From: Nonomuraea endophytica
GTDB taxonomy: Bacteria; Actinomycetota; Actinomycetes; Streptosporangiales; Streptosporangiaceae
DNA: 64,000 nucleotides
NCBI RefSeq assembly: GCF_014203235.1
Contig: NZ_JACHIN010000019.1
Span: forward strand, 118,658-182,657
Direction of reading: 5' to 3'
The translations under genes were made by a program, and so were the position numbers. Below, piece after piece: positions 16,163-26,100 of the stretch. A model generated the notes under the pieces. That model ran no database searches. It saw only the letters and a list, made by a program, of their open reading frames with translations, and was not told the origin of the DNA. Position 1 is the first letter of the stretch. Each line of letters begins with the position of its first letter.

Positions 16163-16192
16163 AACGGCACCGTCCCAAGGAACGGTGCCGTT
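16163..16192 (-). terminator. intrinsic terminator of the esterase-like gene
   Basis: AACGGCACCGT / ACGGTGCCGTT, an 11-bp perfect stem with an 8-base loop, 13 bp beyond the stop of the gene at 16205-17479, followed on the minus strand by CCCGTGCTTTT. Confidence 0.75.
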
Positions 16193-16204
16193 TCGGCGGG
16201 GTGG

Positions 16205-17479
16205 TTAGTGGAGGGGGCGCGGGAGGCGGATGGTGATGAGGTGGCTCTTGACGCCGGAGTCGATCAGCCGGCCGTCCTCGCCGAACGTGCCGAGACCGAA
16301 GTCGTTGTCGTTGGCGATCACGAGGGTCCTGGGGTCGAGCAGGGTCACGCCCTCGATCTTGCCGGGCAGGCCGGGGATGGCAGCCAGGTCGACGGCGAGC
16401 TCCTTCTTGGCCGGCTTCACCGAGGCGGGCAGCGCCGACTCCAGCGACGGCCTCGTGGCCGGGTCGTCGTGCGGGCCGCCCGCGAGGTCGGTGGCGCGGC
16501 GCAGGTCCACGGTGTAGAGGCGGGCGACGGCGTCGGTACGCTCCTGCAGCAGCAGGCGCCCTGGCGACAGCACGGTGAGCGCGGAGATCTTCATGTCGCC
16601 CTGCTCGGCCTTGGGGTCGAAGGTGGCGACGTTCTCCATGGTGTGCGCCCACTCGCCGGTCGGCCGGCCGGTACGCAGGTCGACGCGCAGGACGCGGGCG
16701 GTGTGGGAGGCCTTGCCGGTCTTCTTGTCCGGGTTGGCCAGCGGGCTCTGCACGGCCACGTAGAGCGCGTTCTCACGGCGCGACACGTCGACGGCCTCGA
16801 AGCCGCGGTTCTGCTGCCGGGTGGCGAACACGGCGGGCAGCGTCTCCTTGACCGGGTACTTCGCGCCCTTCAGCCCGAGGCCCTTCGGCACGTAACGGGT
16901 CAGGATGCGTCCGTCCGAGCCGACGTGCACCAGCGAGGGAGCGTACTCGTCGACCAGCCAGAAGCCGCCGCGCCCGTCGGGCACGATGTCCTCGGTGTCC
17001 AGGCCGCCCGGGTCGTAGGCGAGTTCCTCCTGCCCGTCCCAGCCGTAGGGCACCTCGTCGTGGCCGGACTGGTTGGACAGGCCGGTGATCGGGGTGCCGT
17101 CGGCGTTCTTGATCGTGATCGTCCTGGTGATCGCGGCCTTGCCGTTCTTCACGGACACGCGCACGATGGCCGGCGCGAACTCGGGCACCGGGAACGTGCG
17201 CCGCTTCTCCCCGTTGACCTTCGGCTCGCCGTTGGGCCCGCGGTCGGTCACCATCCAGTAGTCGCCGCGCCGGCCGGCCGGGTAAAGGCCGCTGCCGATC
17301 CCGCCCAGCTTGACCCCGCGGTCGTCCTGGACGAGGCCCTTCTCGAAGTCGGCCAGGGCGGGGGCGGGCAGGACGACATCCGAGGTGATCTTGGGCCGCG
17401 GCGCCGCTTCGGCGGGGGCGGCCGCGACGGTGGTGAGGGCGGCCGCGGCAGCCAGCCCGGCGATCAATGAACGGGACAC
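16205..17479 (-). CDS. secreted esterase-like / phytase-family protein
   Basis: 424 residues, signal peptide at the N-terminus (SLIAGLAAAAALTTVAAAPA, cleavage near AEA|AP). The mature part has the six-bladed propeller signatures of the esterase-like activity of phytase family (PF13449): GIGSGLYPAGRRGDYWMVTDRGPNGEP, GFWLVDEYAPSLVHV, GRILTRYVPKGL, NRGFEAVDVS, EGVTLLDPRTLVIANDNDFG. Members are extracytoplasmic, with proposed phosphoester or esterase activity, but substrates are generally unknown. A strong terminator follows. Confidence 0.82.
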   Translation of the reverse strand: MSRSLIAGLAAAAALTTVAAAPAEAAPRPKITSDVVLPAPALADFEKGLVQDDRGVKLGGIGSGLYPAGRRGDYWMVTDRGPNGEPKVNGEKRRTFPVPEFAPAIVRVSVKNGKAAITRTITIKNADGTPITGLSNQSGHDEVPYGWDGQEELAYDPGGLDTEDIVPDGRGGFWLVDEYAPSLVHVGSDGRILTRYVPKGLGLKGAKYPVKETLPAVFATRQQNRGFEAVDVSRRENALYVAVQSPLANPDKKTGKASHTARVLRVDLRTGRPTGEWAHTMENVATFDPKAEQGDMKISALTVLSPGRLLLQERTDAVARLYTVDLRRATDLAGGPHDDPATRPSLESALPASVKPAKKELAVDLAAIPGLPGKIEGVTLLDPRTLVIANDNDFGLGTFGEDGRLIDSGVKSHLITIRLPRPLH

Positions 17480-17670
17480 GACGCTTCCTAACGATCAAAA
17501 GTGTGGCAATGGCACACGGAAGCTAGCGATGCCCGGCGTCCAACCGCTGAAGCGCGGATGAACGACCGCTGACGCGCGCGAGAGCAACACCGGTCGATCA
17601 CACGCGAACTCCTTCAATGTTGAACCGCTTTCCGTCCCCGCCCGTTGTGCACGATGAGAGGAGCGGTCTC

Positions 17671-18381
17671 ATGGTCGAGGTCATCGGCGCGGGCATGGGG
17701 CGGACCGGCACCTACTCCCTGCGCCTGGCGCTGGAGACGCTCGGGTACCGGCCCTGCCACCACATGTCGTCCCTGGGCGAGCGCGAGGAACTGATCCCGA
17801 GGTGGGAGGCGGCCGTGCGGGGTGAGGCGGTCGACTGGCCGGACCTCCTGACCGGCTTCCGCGCCGCCTGCGACTGGCCGGCCTGCTCGTTCTGGCGGGA
17901 GCTCGCGGAGGCGTTCCCGAAGGCGAAGATCGTGCTGACCGTTCGCGACCCCGCCCGCTGGTACGCCAGCGCGCACCGCACCATCTACCACTTCATGGCC
18001 CGCAAGCCGGGGATGCGCGGCCTGGTCATGCGGCTGGAGGACACGTTCTACCCGTCGCTGGCCAGACGCCGCGCGCTGGCCCAGCGGCTGATCTGGCAGG
18101 ACACCTTCGGCGGCCGGTTCGGCGAGCCGGAGCACGCCATGGAGGTGTTCCGCCGGCACAACGACGCGGTTCTGGCCGAGGTGCCCGCCGACCGGCTGCT
18201 GGTCTTCGACGTGCGCGAGGGCTGGGCGCCGCTCTGCGACTTCCTGGGTACGGCGGTGCCCACCCTCCCGTTCCCGCACGTCAACCAGGCCGAGTCGTTC
18301 ATCAGGACAGCCGCCCTACGCCGCCGCAAGGTCCTGACCCTGCGCAGGGTCGCACCGGAGGACGGCTCGGCGATCAGGTGA
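17671..18381 (+). CDS. sulfotransferase family protein
   Basis: 236 residues. The P-loop-like PAPS-binding start GAGMGRTGTYSLRLALETLG is at residues 6-25, followed by KIVLTVRDPARWYAS (3'-phosphate binding, with the Arg and Ser) and LLVFDVREGWAPLCDFLG. These fit bacterial Sulfotransfer_4-type enzymes, which transfer a sulfuryl group from PAPS to a small molecule or glycan; the acceptor is unknown. AGGAG lies seven bases before the ATG at 17671. Its stop codon lies inside the first unit of a tandem repeat (18369-18510). Confidence 0.82.
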   Translation: MVEVIGAGMGRTGTYSLRLALETLGYRPCHHMSSLGEREELIPRWEAAVRGEAVDWPDLLTGFRAACDWPACSFWRELAEAFPKAKIVLTVRDPARWYASAHRTIYHFMARKPGMRGLVMRLEDTFYPSLARRRALAQRLIWQDTFGGRFGEPEHAMEVFRRHNDAVLAEVPADRLLVFDVREGWAPLCDFLGTAVPTLPFPHVNQAESFIRTAALRRRKVLTLRRVAPEDGSAIR

Positions 18382-18510
18382 GGAAACGCCGCCGCGCGGG
18401 GGTGAAGCGGCGATCGGGTGAGGAGGGCTGGCGTGCGGTCGGCGATGCGGCGACCGGGTGAGGAAGCGTCGGCGCGCGGGGGGTGGGGTGAAGTGGCGTC
18501 AGGTGAGGAA
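18369..18510. repeat. ~40-bp degenerate tandem repeat between convergent genes
   Basis: Four copies of GGCGAYCRGGTGAGGAA-like sequence start at 18369, 18409, 18449 and 18495 (spacings 40, 40, 46). The first copy contains the sulfotransferase stop codon and the last contains the 3' end of the hydrolase gene (on its strand, FLT-stop), so the array links both gene ends. Between the units lies GCGCGGGGGTGAAG-like sequence, which also recurs. Confidence 0.75.
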
Positions 18511-19239
18511 GGTCAGGGCGTCGAGGGCGAAGCGGCGGTCGGTGAAGGTGGCGCTGTGGCTTTTGCCTGGGTAGACGATGAGGCGGGCGCCGGGGATGCC
18601 CTCCGCAGTCCGCCTGGCGAGTTCCAGCGGGTAGACCACGTCGTTCTCGCCGTGGATGAGCAGGGTGGGCGCCTTGATGTCGGCCAGCCGACCCAGCAGG
18701 TCGAAGCCGTCCTCGGCGTTGAGCATGGTGGCGGCGTCGGAGTGGTCGGCCGAGCCGTCGGACAGCCACAGGAGGCCGGACAGGAGCCGGCGGGCGAGCG
18801 GTGACGGGGTGACGAGTTCGGCCAGGGCCGGGCTGGGGCGTCTGCCCTGGCGGGCCCGGTCGACGTAGGCCCGCTGGGTGCGCTTGCCGATCGGGCCCAG
18901 CCTGCCTGCCGTACCTGCGAGGACGAGGCGTTCGACCAGGTCGGGGCGGTCGGCGGCGAGTTGTTGCGCGACCGATCCGCCCGTGGAGACGCCGAGCACC
19001 CGGGCGGGGCCGTCGAAGCCGCCGGCGTAGACGGCGGCGAGTTCGGCCATGGTCGTGTCGGGGGCCAGCCCCGGCGGGCGGTTGAGCAGGTGGACGGTGA
19101 AGCGCTCGGTGAACGGCTTGAGCATCCGCATCGCCGACCAGCGGGCGAGCCCGGTGGGGTTGGCGGCCTGAGGCGTGAACAGCAGCACGACCAGGGGCGG
19201 GCCCTGGCCCACGGTGATGCGCGGCAGGTCGGCCCTCAT
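18499..19239 (-). CDS. alpha/beta-fold hydrolase
   Basis: 246 residues, cytoplasmic. Nucleophile elbow GVSTGGS (Ser in G-x-S-x-G), acid residue in LIHGENDVVYPLE, and catalytic His in YPGKSHSATF near the C-terminus form the triad in the usual order. The substrate is unspecified; family members hydrolyse esters, lactones or enol-lactones. CGGAGGGAACC precedes the ATG. An inverted repeat at 19254-19280 lies just upstream and may be the operator controlling it. Confidence 0.8.
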   Translation of the reverse strand: MRADLPRITVGQGPPLVVLLFTPQAANPTGLARWSAMRMLKPFTERFTVHLLNRPPGLAPDTTMAELAAVYAGGFDGPARVLGVSTGGSVAQQLAADRPDLVERLVLAGTAGRLGPIGKRTQRAYVDRARQGRRPSPALAELVTPSPLARRLLSGLLWLSDGSADHSDAATMLNAEDGFDLLGRLADIKAPTLLIHGENDVVYPLELARRTAEGIPGARLIVYPGKSHSATFTDRRFALDALTFLT

Positions 19240-19253
19240 CGTGGTTCCCTCCG

Positions 19254-19280
19254 TATGAACGATCTGGTTTTTTGTTCATA
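19254..19280. promoter_or_regulatory. inverted repeat upstream of hydrolase gene
   Basis: TATGAAC, 13 bases, GTTCATA: perfect 7-bp half-sites with centres about 20 bp apart (two helical turns), and an unusual T6 run in the spacer for such GC-rich DNA. It lies 15 bp upstream of the hydrolase start and about 107 bp upstream of the GH71 start; on the minus strand TATGAA could also serve as a -10 box. Confidence 0.5.
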
Positions 19281-19386
19281 GTAACGCGCGGAGAAACGGA
19301 TGACCGGATGTTGATATTTCGGGTCATTTCATGGCAAGGCGGGCAATATGATCACGCGCAGCAAAACCCCACACCCCGGAGATCAC

Positions 19387-21330
19387 ATGCTGCGCAAGCC
19401 CTGGTTATCCGCTGTCATGGCGATGGCCGTCGCGATCATGAGTGCTCCGGCGGCCCCCGCACAGGCCGCCGCCGAGCCCAAGACCGTGACCGTGCAGGCC
19501 TCCGCCGACACCTACGTCAGCGAGACCAGTCCCACGGCGGACCACGCGGACTTCACCTGGATGTCGGCCTTCAACGGAGCCGGCAACGAGCGCTTCGGCC
19601 TGGTGCGCTTCAACGTCACCGGCGTACCGGAAGGCGCCGAGGTCAAGGCGACGCTGGAGATCCACTCCGTGCGCACCACCGACACCGCGCTGGCCGTGCG
19701 CAAGACCACGTCCGCATGGGACGAGCACGTTCTGTACACCAACCGGCCCACGCTCGGCGCCACCGTCGGCGCCAAGACCGGTTTCACCGCCGGCCAGCAG
19801 GCCAAGATCGACCTGTCCGGCGCGGTGACCGGCGACGGCACGTACGCCTTCGCGCTGACCAGCACCGGCGGCGTCCAGGGCGTCTTCCACTCCTCGCGCG
19901 CCACCGCCACCGGCGCCGTCCCGCCGCGCCTGGTCATCACCTACTCCGCGGCCGAGAAGCCGCCGGTGCCCGCCGGACCGCTGCCGTTCGACCTGCCGTC
20001 GATCAGCACGCTGCGGGCCTCGGAGAAGAAGGTGTTCGCGCACTACTTCACGCCGTACCCGATCTCGCTGGACAACAAGGCGGGCGCCGAGGACTACTAC
20101 GCCCGCAACTACCTCAACCCGGCCGGCGAGAGCGGCAAGCACGCCGCGTACGGCGGGCTCCTGCGCGACCGCCCCCTGCCCAGAGCGCCCAAGACCGGCG
20201 ACTGGCAGCTGGCCGACATGGAGAGCGAGATCCGCCTGGCCAGAACGGCCGGGCTCGACGGCTTCACCGTCGACATCCTCTCGCTGACCAGCCAGCACTG
20301 GACCCGGCTCAAGCTGCTCGTCCAGGCCGCCAAGAACGTCGACCCCGGCTTCAAGATCGTCCTGATGCCGGACATGAACGGGCTCAAGGGCGTCACCCCC
20401 ACCCAGCTCGCCGCGTCCATGGCCGAACTCGCCCAGAACTCCACCGTCTACCGACTGGCCGACAAGCGCCTGGTCGTCTCGCCGTTCAAGGCGGAGAACC
20501 AGCCGGTCTCGTGGTGGAAGGAGTTCATGGACGTCATGCAGTCCAAGCACGGCGTCAAGGTGGCGTTCGTGCCCGTCTTCCTGAACTTCTCCACCCACGC
20601 CAAGGCGTACGCGCCCATCAGCTACGGCTTCTCCAACTGGGGCAACCGCAGCCCCGCGCAGCAGGCGGGCATCGCCTCCAACATCAACCTCGCCCACGAC
20701 CTGGGCAAGATCTGGATGCAGCCGGTCTCCGTCCAGGACGAGCGGCCCAACCAGGGCGTCTACGACGAGGCCAACAACACCGAGAACCTCCGCCTGACCT
20801 GGGACAAGTCCATCACCGGCGGGGCCGACTGGGTGCAGCTCACCACCTGGAACGACTTCTCCGAAGGCACCCAGTTCACGCCGTCCACGCACAACGGCGG
20901 CGCGTACCTGGACCTCACGTCCTACTACCTGACCAAGTTCAAGACCGGCAAGACGCCGCCGATCGTGCGTGACACCGTCTACCTCACGCACCGCCTGCAG
21001 AAGGCGGCGCAGCGGCCGTCGGGCGGCGCGCAGACCAAGTTCATGGTCCCGAGGGGCGGCACCAGCACCCCGCGCGACACCGTCGAGGTCCTCGCCTTCC
21101 TGACCGGGGCCGCGACCGTCCAGGCCGCCATCGGCGGGACGGCCAAGAAGGCCGACGTCGCCGCCGGGATCACCGCCACAACCTTCCCGCTGGTGTACGG
21201 CAAGCACAGCGCCTCGATCGTGCGGGCAGGGAAGACCACCGCCAAGGTCGTCTCCCCGTTCGAGGTCAAGGCCAGTCTGCCCAACCAGGACCTGCAGTAC
21301 GTGGCCGCCACCAGCGGCCGCCAGTCCTGA
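19387..21330 (+). CDS. secreted GH71 alpha-1,3-glucanase with N-terminal DNRLRE domain
   Basis: 647 residues. Signal peptide (LSAVMAMAVAIMSAPAAPAQ, cleavage AQA|AA), then a DNRLRE/CBM96-type beta-sandwich (~30-190, starting VTVQASADTYVSETSP and ending PPRLVITYSA), then the GH71 catalytic barrel (~205-530: KVFAHYFTPYPISLDNK, LADMESEIRLARTAGLDGFT, FKIVLMPDMNG, WVQLTTWNDFSEGTQF). GH71 enzymes cut alpha-1,3-glucan of fungal walls or dental/bacterial glucan (mutanase). A C-terminal beta-rich segment (~540-640) may be another carbohydrate-binding module. GGAG precedes the ATG at 19387. An intrinsic terminator follows. Confidence 0.87.
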   Translation: MLRKPWLSAVMAMAVAIMSAPAAPAQAAAEPKTVTVQASADTYVSETSPTADHADFTWMSAFNGAGNERFGLVRFNVTGVPEGAEVKATLEIHSVRTTDTALAVRKTTSAWDEHVLYTNRPTLGATVGAKTGFTAGQQAKIDLSGAVTGDGTYAFALTSTGGVQGVFHSSRATATGAVPPRLVITYSAAEKPPVPAGPLPFDLPSISTLRASEKKVFAHYFTPYPISLDNKAGAEDYYARNYLNPAGESGKHAAYGGLLRDRPLPRAPKTGDWQLADMESEIRLARTAGLDGFTVDILSLTSQHWTRLKLLVQAAKNVDPGFKIVLMPDMNGLKGVTPTQLAASMAELAQNSTVYRLADKRLVVSPFKAENQPVSWWKEFMDVMQSKHGVKVAFVPVFLNFSTHAKAYAPISYGFSNWGNRSPAQQAGIASNINLAHDLGKIWMQPVSVQDERPNQGVYDEANNTENLRLTWDKSITGGADWVQLTTWNDFSEGTQFTPSTHNGGAYLDLTSYYLTKFKTGKTPPIVRDTVYLTHRLQKAAQRPSGGAQTKFMVPRGGTSTPRDTVEVLAFLTGAATVQAAIGGTAKKADVAAGITATTFPLVYGKHSASIVRAGKTTAKVVSPFEVKASLPNQDLQYVAATSGRQS

Positions 21331-21342
21331 CCGACACCTGAA

Positions 21343-21374
21343 AGGCCCGGACCACCAAGCGGCGGTCCGGGCCT
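21343..21374 (+). terminator. intrinsic terminator of the GH71 gene
   Basis: AGGCCCGGACC and GGTCCGGGCCT form a perfect 11-bp stem with a 10-base loop, 12 bp after the GH71 stop codon. Confidence 0.75.
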
Positions 21375-21428
21375 GTCGCGGTACGTGCACAACCGGCCAG
21401 TACGCGCACAACCGGCCGGCAGGTGCAC

Positions 21429-21554
21429 GCGCCCCGGTACGCGCACGCGCCCCGGTCTGCGCACGCGCCCCGGTCTGCGCACGCGCCCCGGTCTGCGCAC
21501 GCGCCCCGGTCTGCGCACGCGCCCCGGTCTGCGCACGCGCACCGGTGTGTCACG
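21429..21554. repeat. 18-bp tandem repeat, seven copies
   Basis: Unit GCGCCCCGGTCTGCGCAC. Copies start every 18 bp at 21429, 21447, 21465, 21483, 21501, 21519 and 21537; the middle five are identical and the end copies diverge (GGTAC, ACCGGTGTG). Looser relatives (GTACGCGCACAACCGGCC) precede it from about 21380. It fills the gap between the GH71 terminator and the DHA2 transporter stop at 21550. The period is a multiple of three, but no start codon or ribosome binding site makes it a likely gene. Confidence 0.9.
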
Positions 21555-23058
21555 GGCGGCGCTGGGTGATCACCGCGAGCACCGCCGCCCCCGCCATGAG
21601 CACCGCGCCGGCCGCCGCGACCGTGGTGAGCCCGCCGATGAACGCCTCCTTCGCCGCCCCCAGCACCTGCCCGGCCAGCGGCGCCCCCAGCCCGTCGGCC
21701 GTCGCGACCGCGGTGGCCAGGCTCTCGCGCACCCCATCGGCCGCCGCCGCGGGCACGTCGTCCAGGGCGGACGATCCGGTCATGGCGCCCCGGTAGGCCG
21801 CGGTCCCGACACTGCCCAGGATGGCGATGCCCAGCGCGAGGCCGAGTTCGCCGCTGGTCTCGCCGAGCGCCGAGGCCGCCCCCGCCTTCTCCGGCGGCGC
21901 CGCCCCCACGACCAGGTCGGTGCTGAGCGCGGTCACCGGCCCCGAGCCCGCGTAGAGCAGGAAGAAGGCGGCCAGCAGCAACAGCGGCGTCGCCGCCGTC
22001 ACCTGCGTCATCAGCGCGAACCCCACCGCCGACAGCACGAGCGACCCGGCCAGCACGTGCCCGGCCGGAATCCGCCTGGCCAGCAGCGGCGCGGCCATGG
22101 AGGTCACGATCAGCCCGATCGCCGGAGCCAGCAGCCACAGGCCCGCCCGCATGGGCGGCAGTCCGGCGACCAGCTGCAGGTACTGCGTGACGAACAGGTA
22201 GACGGCGCCCAGCGTGGACATGCTGATCAGCATGATGAGCAGGGCGCCGCGGAAGGCCCGGTTGCCGAACAACTTCAGGTCGAGCAGGGGCTCGGCCAGC
22301 CGCCGCTGCCTGCGCACGAAGGCCGCTCCCGCCGCGAGCCCGGCCGCCAGGGCGATCAGGGGGAGGGGACGCGGGCCGTACACGGGAAGCTCCTTGATCG
22401 CGAAGGTGATCGGGAGCAGGGTCGCCAGCGACAGCAGGACGCTCGGCAGGTCCAGCCGGCCGGCGCCGGGGTCGCGGAACTCCGGCAGCAGGAACGGCGC
22501 CGCCGCCAGCAGTATCACCATGACCGGGACGCCCAGCAGGAACACCGACCCCCACCAGAAGTTCTCCAGCAGCAGCCCGCCCACGACCGGCCCGAGCGCG
22601 ATGCCGACGGAGAACATCGTCGCCCACACCCCGATCGCCAGCCCGCGCTGGCGCGGATCGCGGAACATGTTGCTGATCAAGGACAGGGTGGACGGCATGA
22701 TCGTGGCACCGGCCACGCCCAGCAGCGTGCGGGCGGCGATCAGCATCTCGGCGCTGGTGGAGTAGGCGGCCAGCACCGACGCGGCCCCGAACGCCGCCGC
22801 GCCCGCCAGCAGCAGCCGGCGGCGTCCGATGCGGTCGCCGAGCGTGCCCATCGTCACCAGGAACCCGGCGATCATGAACCCGTAGATGTCGATGATCCAC
22901 AACGTCTGCGTGCTGGACGGTTTCAGGTCCGCGCTCAGGTGCGGAACCGCCAGGTGCAGCACCGTGACGTCCAAGGACAGCAACAACGTGGGCAGGGCCA
23001 GGACGGCCAGGCCGATCCACTCCTTGGGACCGGCCATGCGCTCAATGTCGGTTCTCAT
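21550..23058 (-). CDS. DHA2-family MFS drug exporter
   Basis: 502 residues and 14 predicted helices, typical of the QacA/EmrB-type DHA2 group. Motif D1/A near helix 1-2: LSLDVTVLHLAVPHLSADL, then TMGTLGDRIGRRRLL; motif C in helix 5: GPVVGGLLLENFWWGSVFLL. Proton-driven export of lipophilic or cationic drugs is the family role; substrate unknown. The ATG at 23058 is used, since the upstream extension overlaps the divergent regulator. It sits 65 bp from the divergent AfsR-type regulator gene, which may control it. Confidence 0.87.
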   Translation of the reverse strand: MRTDIERMAGPKEWIGLAVLALPTLLLSLDVTVLHLAVPHLSADLKPSSTQTLWIIDIYGFMIAGFLVTMGTLGDRIGRRRLLLAGAAAFGAASVLAAYSTSAEMLIAARTLLGVAGATIMPSTLSLISNMFRDPRQRGLAIGVWATMFSVGIALGPVVGGLLLENFWWGSVFLLGVPVMVILLAAAPFLLPEFRDPGAGRLDLPSVLLSLATLLPITFAIKELPVYGPRPLPLIALAAGLAAGAAFVRRQRRLAEPLLDLKLFGNRAFRGALLIMLISMSTLGAVYLFVTQYLQLVAGLPPMRAGLWLLAPAIGLIVTSMAAPLLARRIPAGHVLAGSLVLSAVGFALMTQVTAATPLLLLAAFFLLYAGSGPVTALSTDLVVGAAPPEKAGAASALGETSGELGLALGIAILGSVGTAAYRGAMTGSSALDDVPAAAADGVRESLATAVATADGLGAPLAGQVLGAAKEAFIGGLTTVAAAGAVLMAGAAVLAVITQRRP

Positions 23059-23122
23059 GCGGTCAGGGTGGCCCCGGGCGCTGACGGTCGGCTGAGGGCG
23101 GTCTGAGGGTAGGTTGGGAGCC

Positions 23123-26100
23123 ATGCGTTTCGGGGTGCTCGGCCCGCTCGAGGTGCGGACGGACGACGGCGAGCTGGTGCGGGTCCCCGAGGCGAAGGTC
23201 CGCGCGCTCCTGGCCGACCTGCTCGTCGAGCCCGGCCGCCCGGTGAGCGCCGACCGCCTGGCCGCCGACCTGTGGGGCGACGACCTGCCGGGCGACCCGG
23301 CCAACTCGCTGCAGGGCAAGGTCTCGCAGCTGCGGCGGGCGCTGGGCGTCAAGGACCTCGTGGCGTACGGCCCCGCCGGCTACCTCCTGCGCGCCGACCC
23401 GGACTCCGTGGACAGCGGCCGCTTCACCACGCTGCTGGCCGAGGGCCGGGCCAGCGCCGATCCCCGCGAGCGCGCCGCGATCCTGGGCCGGGCGCTGGCG
23501 CTGTGGCGTGGCCCCGCCTTCGCCGACTTCCGCGACGAGCCGTTCGCCACGGCCGCGGTCGCCCGCCTCGAAGAGCAGCGGCTGACCGCGCTGGAGGAAC
23601 GCGCCGAGGCCCGCCTGGAGCTGGGCGAGCACGGCGCGCTCGCGGGCGAGCTGGCCGAGCTCGCCGCCGCCCACCCGCTGCGCGAGCGCCTGCGCGCGGC
23701 CCACATGCGCGCCCTCTACCTCGCCGGCCGCCAGGCCGAGGCGCTGGCCGCCTTCGCCGACCTGCGCGCCCGGCTCGCCGGGGAGCTCGGTCTCGACCCC
23801 GGTCCCGAGCTGACCGCACTCCACCAGGCGATCCTCGAACACGCGCCCCGGCTACGGCCTCAGGTGCCGATCTCCCCGTCGGAGCTGATCGGCCGCGACC
23901 AGGAGGTGGCGGAGGTCAGGGCGACGCTGGGCACGGCGCGGCTGGTCACGCTCACCGGCCCCGGCGGCGTGGGAAAGACCCGGCTCGCGCTGGCCGCCGC
24001 CGGGGGCATCGACGGCGCGCTCGTGGTCGAGCTCGCGGGACGGCACCGCCCGGCGAACGCCAGCGCGGACGAGGTCGCCGAGGCGATCGCCACCGCACTC
24101 GACCTCCGCGACGAGGCCCCGACGCCTGAGGTCCCGACGCCTGAGGTCCCGGCGGCCGAGGCGCCGCGCATCACCCGGCGGCTGGTCGGCGCGCTGCGGA
24201 CCCGGGGGACCCTGCTCGTCCTGGACAACTGCGAGCACCTCATCGAGCCCGTCGCCGAACTGGTGGGCACCCTCCTGCGCGAGGTGCCGGAGCTGCGTGT
24301 GCTGGCCACCAGCCAGGAGCCGCTGGCCCTGACCGGCGAGGTCCTGCTGGCCGTGCCACCGCTGCGCGCCCCCGAGCCGGACGCCGACCTGGCCACCCTG
24401 CGCGAGACCGGCGCGGTCATCCTGTTCGTGGCCAGAGCCGCCGCCTCCGCGCCGGGGTTCACGCTCGACGAGGACAACGCGGCCGCCGTCGCCGCGATCT
24501 GCCGCCGCCTCGACGGCCTCCCGCTCGCGCTGGAGCTGGCCGCCACGAGGGTCCGCGCGCTGGGCGTGCGCGGACTGGCCGAGCGGCTCGACGACCGGTT
24601 CCGCCTGCTGGCGTCCGGCCGGCGCGACGCCCCCGCCCGCCAGCGCACCCTCCGCGCGATGATCGACTGGAGCTGGGAGCTGCTCAGCGAGCCCGAACGC
24701 GTGGTGCTGCGCCGCCTGGCCGTCCACGCGGAGGGCTGCACGCTGGAGGCGGCCGAGCAGGTCTGCGCGGGCGGGGAGGTGGCCGCCGACGACGTTCTCG
24801 ACCTGCTGTCGCGGCTCGTGGACCGCTCGCTGGTCGTGACCGCCGACGGGGCGCGCTACCGGCTGCTGGAGTCCGTCGCCGCCTACTGCCTGGAACGGCT
24901 GCGCGCCGCCGGCGAGCTCGACGAGGTACGCCGCCGCCGCGACGACCACTACGCGGACCTGGCCGAGCGGGCGGCGCCGTACCTGCAGGGCGCGGACCAG
25001 CGGCGCTGGCTGGATCGGCTGGACGACGAGTCGGCCAACCTCAGGAACGTCCTGGACGAGGCGCTCCACCGGGGCGCTGCCGGGCTCGCGGTGCGGCTGG
25101 TGATCGCGCTGGCCTGGTATTGGTACCTGCGGGGCCGTCACCGGGAGGCGCACCGGGCGATGGGCGCGGTGCTGGAGCTGACCGCCGACGGCAGGGTGCT
25201 GGCCTGGCACACCGGCTTCGCCCTGCTCAACGCCGACGGCGAGGACCGCTGCGAGCGCCGCCGGCGCGCCCTCGACCTGCTCGACGCCGATCCGGGGGCA
25301 CGCGGCATGGCGGCGTGGTTCCTCGCCTTCACCCACCTGAACTTCGGTGACCTGTCGGCCAGCGAGAAACTGGCCGAGGTCGCCCTGGACGACTTCACCG
25401 AGACCGGCGACGAGTGGGGCCTGGCGGCGGTGCTCGCCATCAGGGCGGGGCAGGCGACCTTCCGCGGCGACCTGGCCGGGCTGGAACGCGACGGTTCCGA
25501 CAGCGCGCGCCGCTTCCGGCGGCTGGGCGAGCGCTGGGGCCAGGTCCAGATCGGCGACACGCTGGGCTTCCTGGCCGAGATCAACGGCGACTACGAGCGG
25601 GCCGCAGCCCTGCACGCCGAGGGGGTGCGGATCGCCGAGGAGGTCGGCCTGGTCCTGGACGTCTCCTTCCGGCTGTCCGGCCTCGGCCGCATCGCCATGC
25701 TCACGGGCGACTACGAGGCGGCCGTGCGCCACCACGAGCACGCGCTGCGGGTGGCGCGGGAGCACTCGCACACGTTCGGGGTGCAGTTCGCCGAGGTGGG
25801 GCTGGGCATGGTGGCCCGCCGTCAGGGCCGGCTCGACGACGCCGAGGCGCACCTGAACCGCTGGCTGGACTGGACCCGCGAGCTGGAGGCCGACTACGGC
25901 GAAGCCCTGCTCCTGGCCGAGCTCGGCTTCGTCGCCGAGTTGCGCGGCGACGCCGAGCAGGCCCGCCGCCTGCACGAGGCGGGGCTGGCCGCGGCGCTCA
26001 GCAGCGGCGATCCGCGGGCGAAGGCGCTGGCCCTGGAGGGCCTGGCCGGTGCCCGCTCGCTGGCGGGCGACCACGCCGAGGCAGCCGCGCTTCTAGAGCA

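Noticed and set aside
19405..21411. 668-codon minus-strand frame opposite the GH71 gene
   Set aside because: Antisense of a protein with signal peptide and recognisable GH71 motifs.
21429..21554. 18-bp array as CRISPR
   Set aside because: Units abut with no spacers and no cas genes are present.
21266..23020. 584-codon minus-strand frame including the CADRGA peptide repeat
   Set aside because: The frame is antisense or shifted relative to the DHA2 transporter and its repeat is an 18-bp DNA array translated by chance.
23852..26074. 740-codon minus-strand frame opposite the AfsR-type regulator
   Set aside because: Low-complexity antisense of an obvious multi-domain protein.
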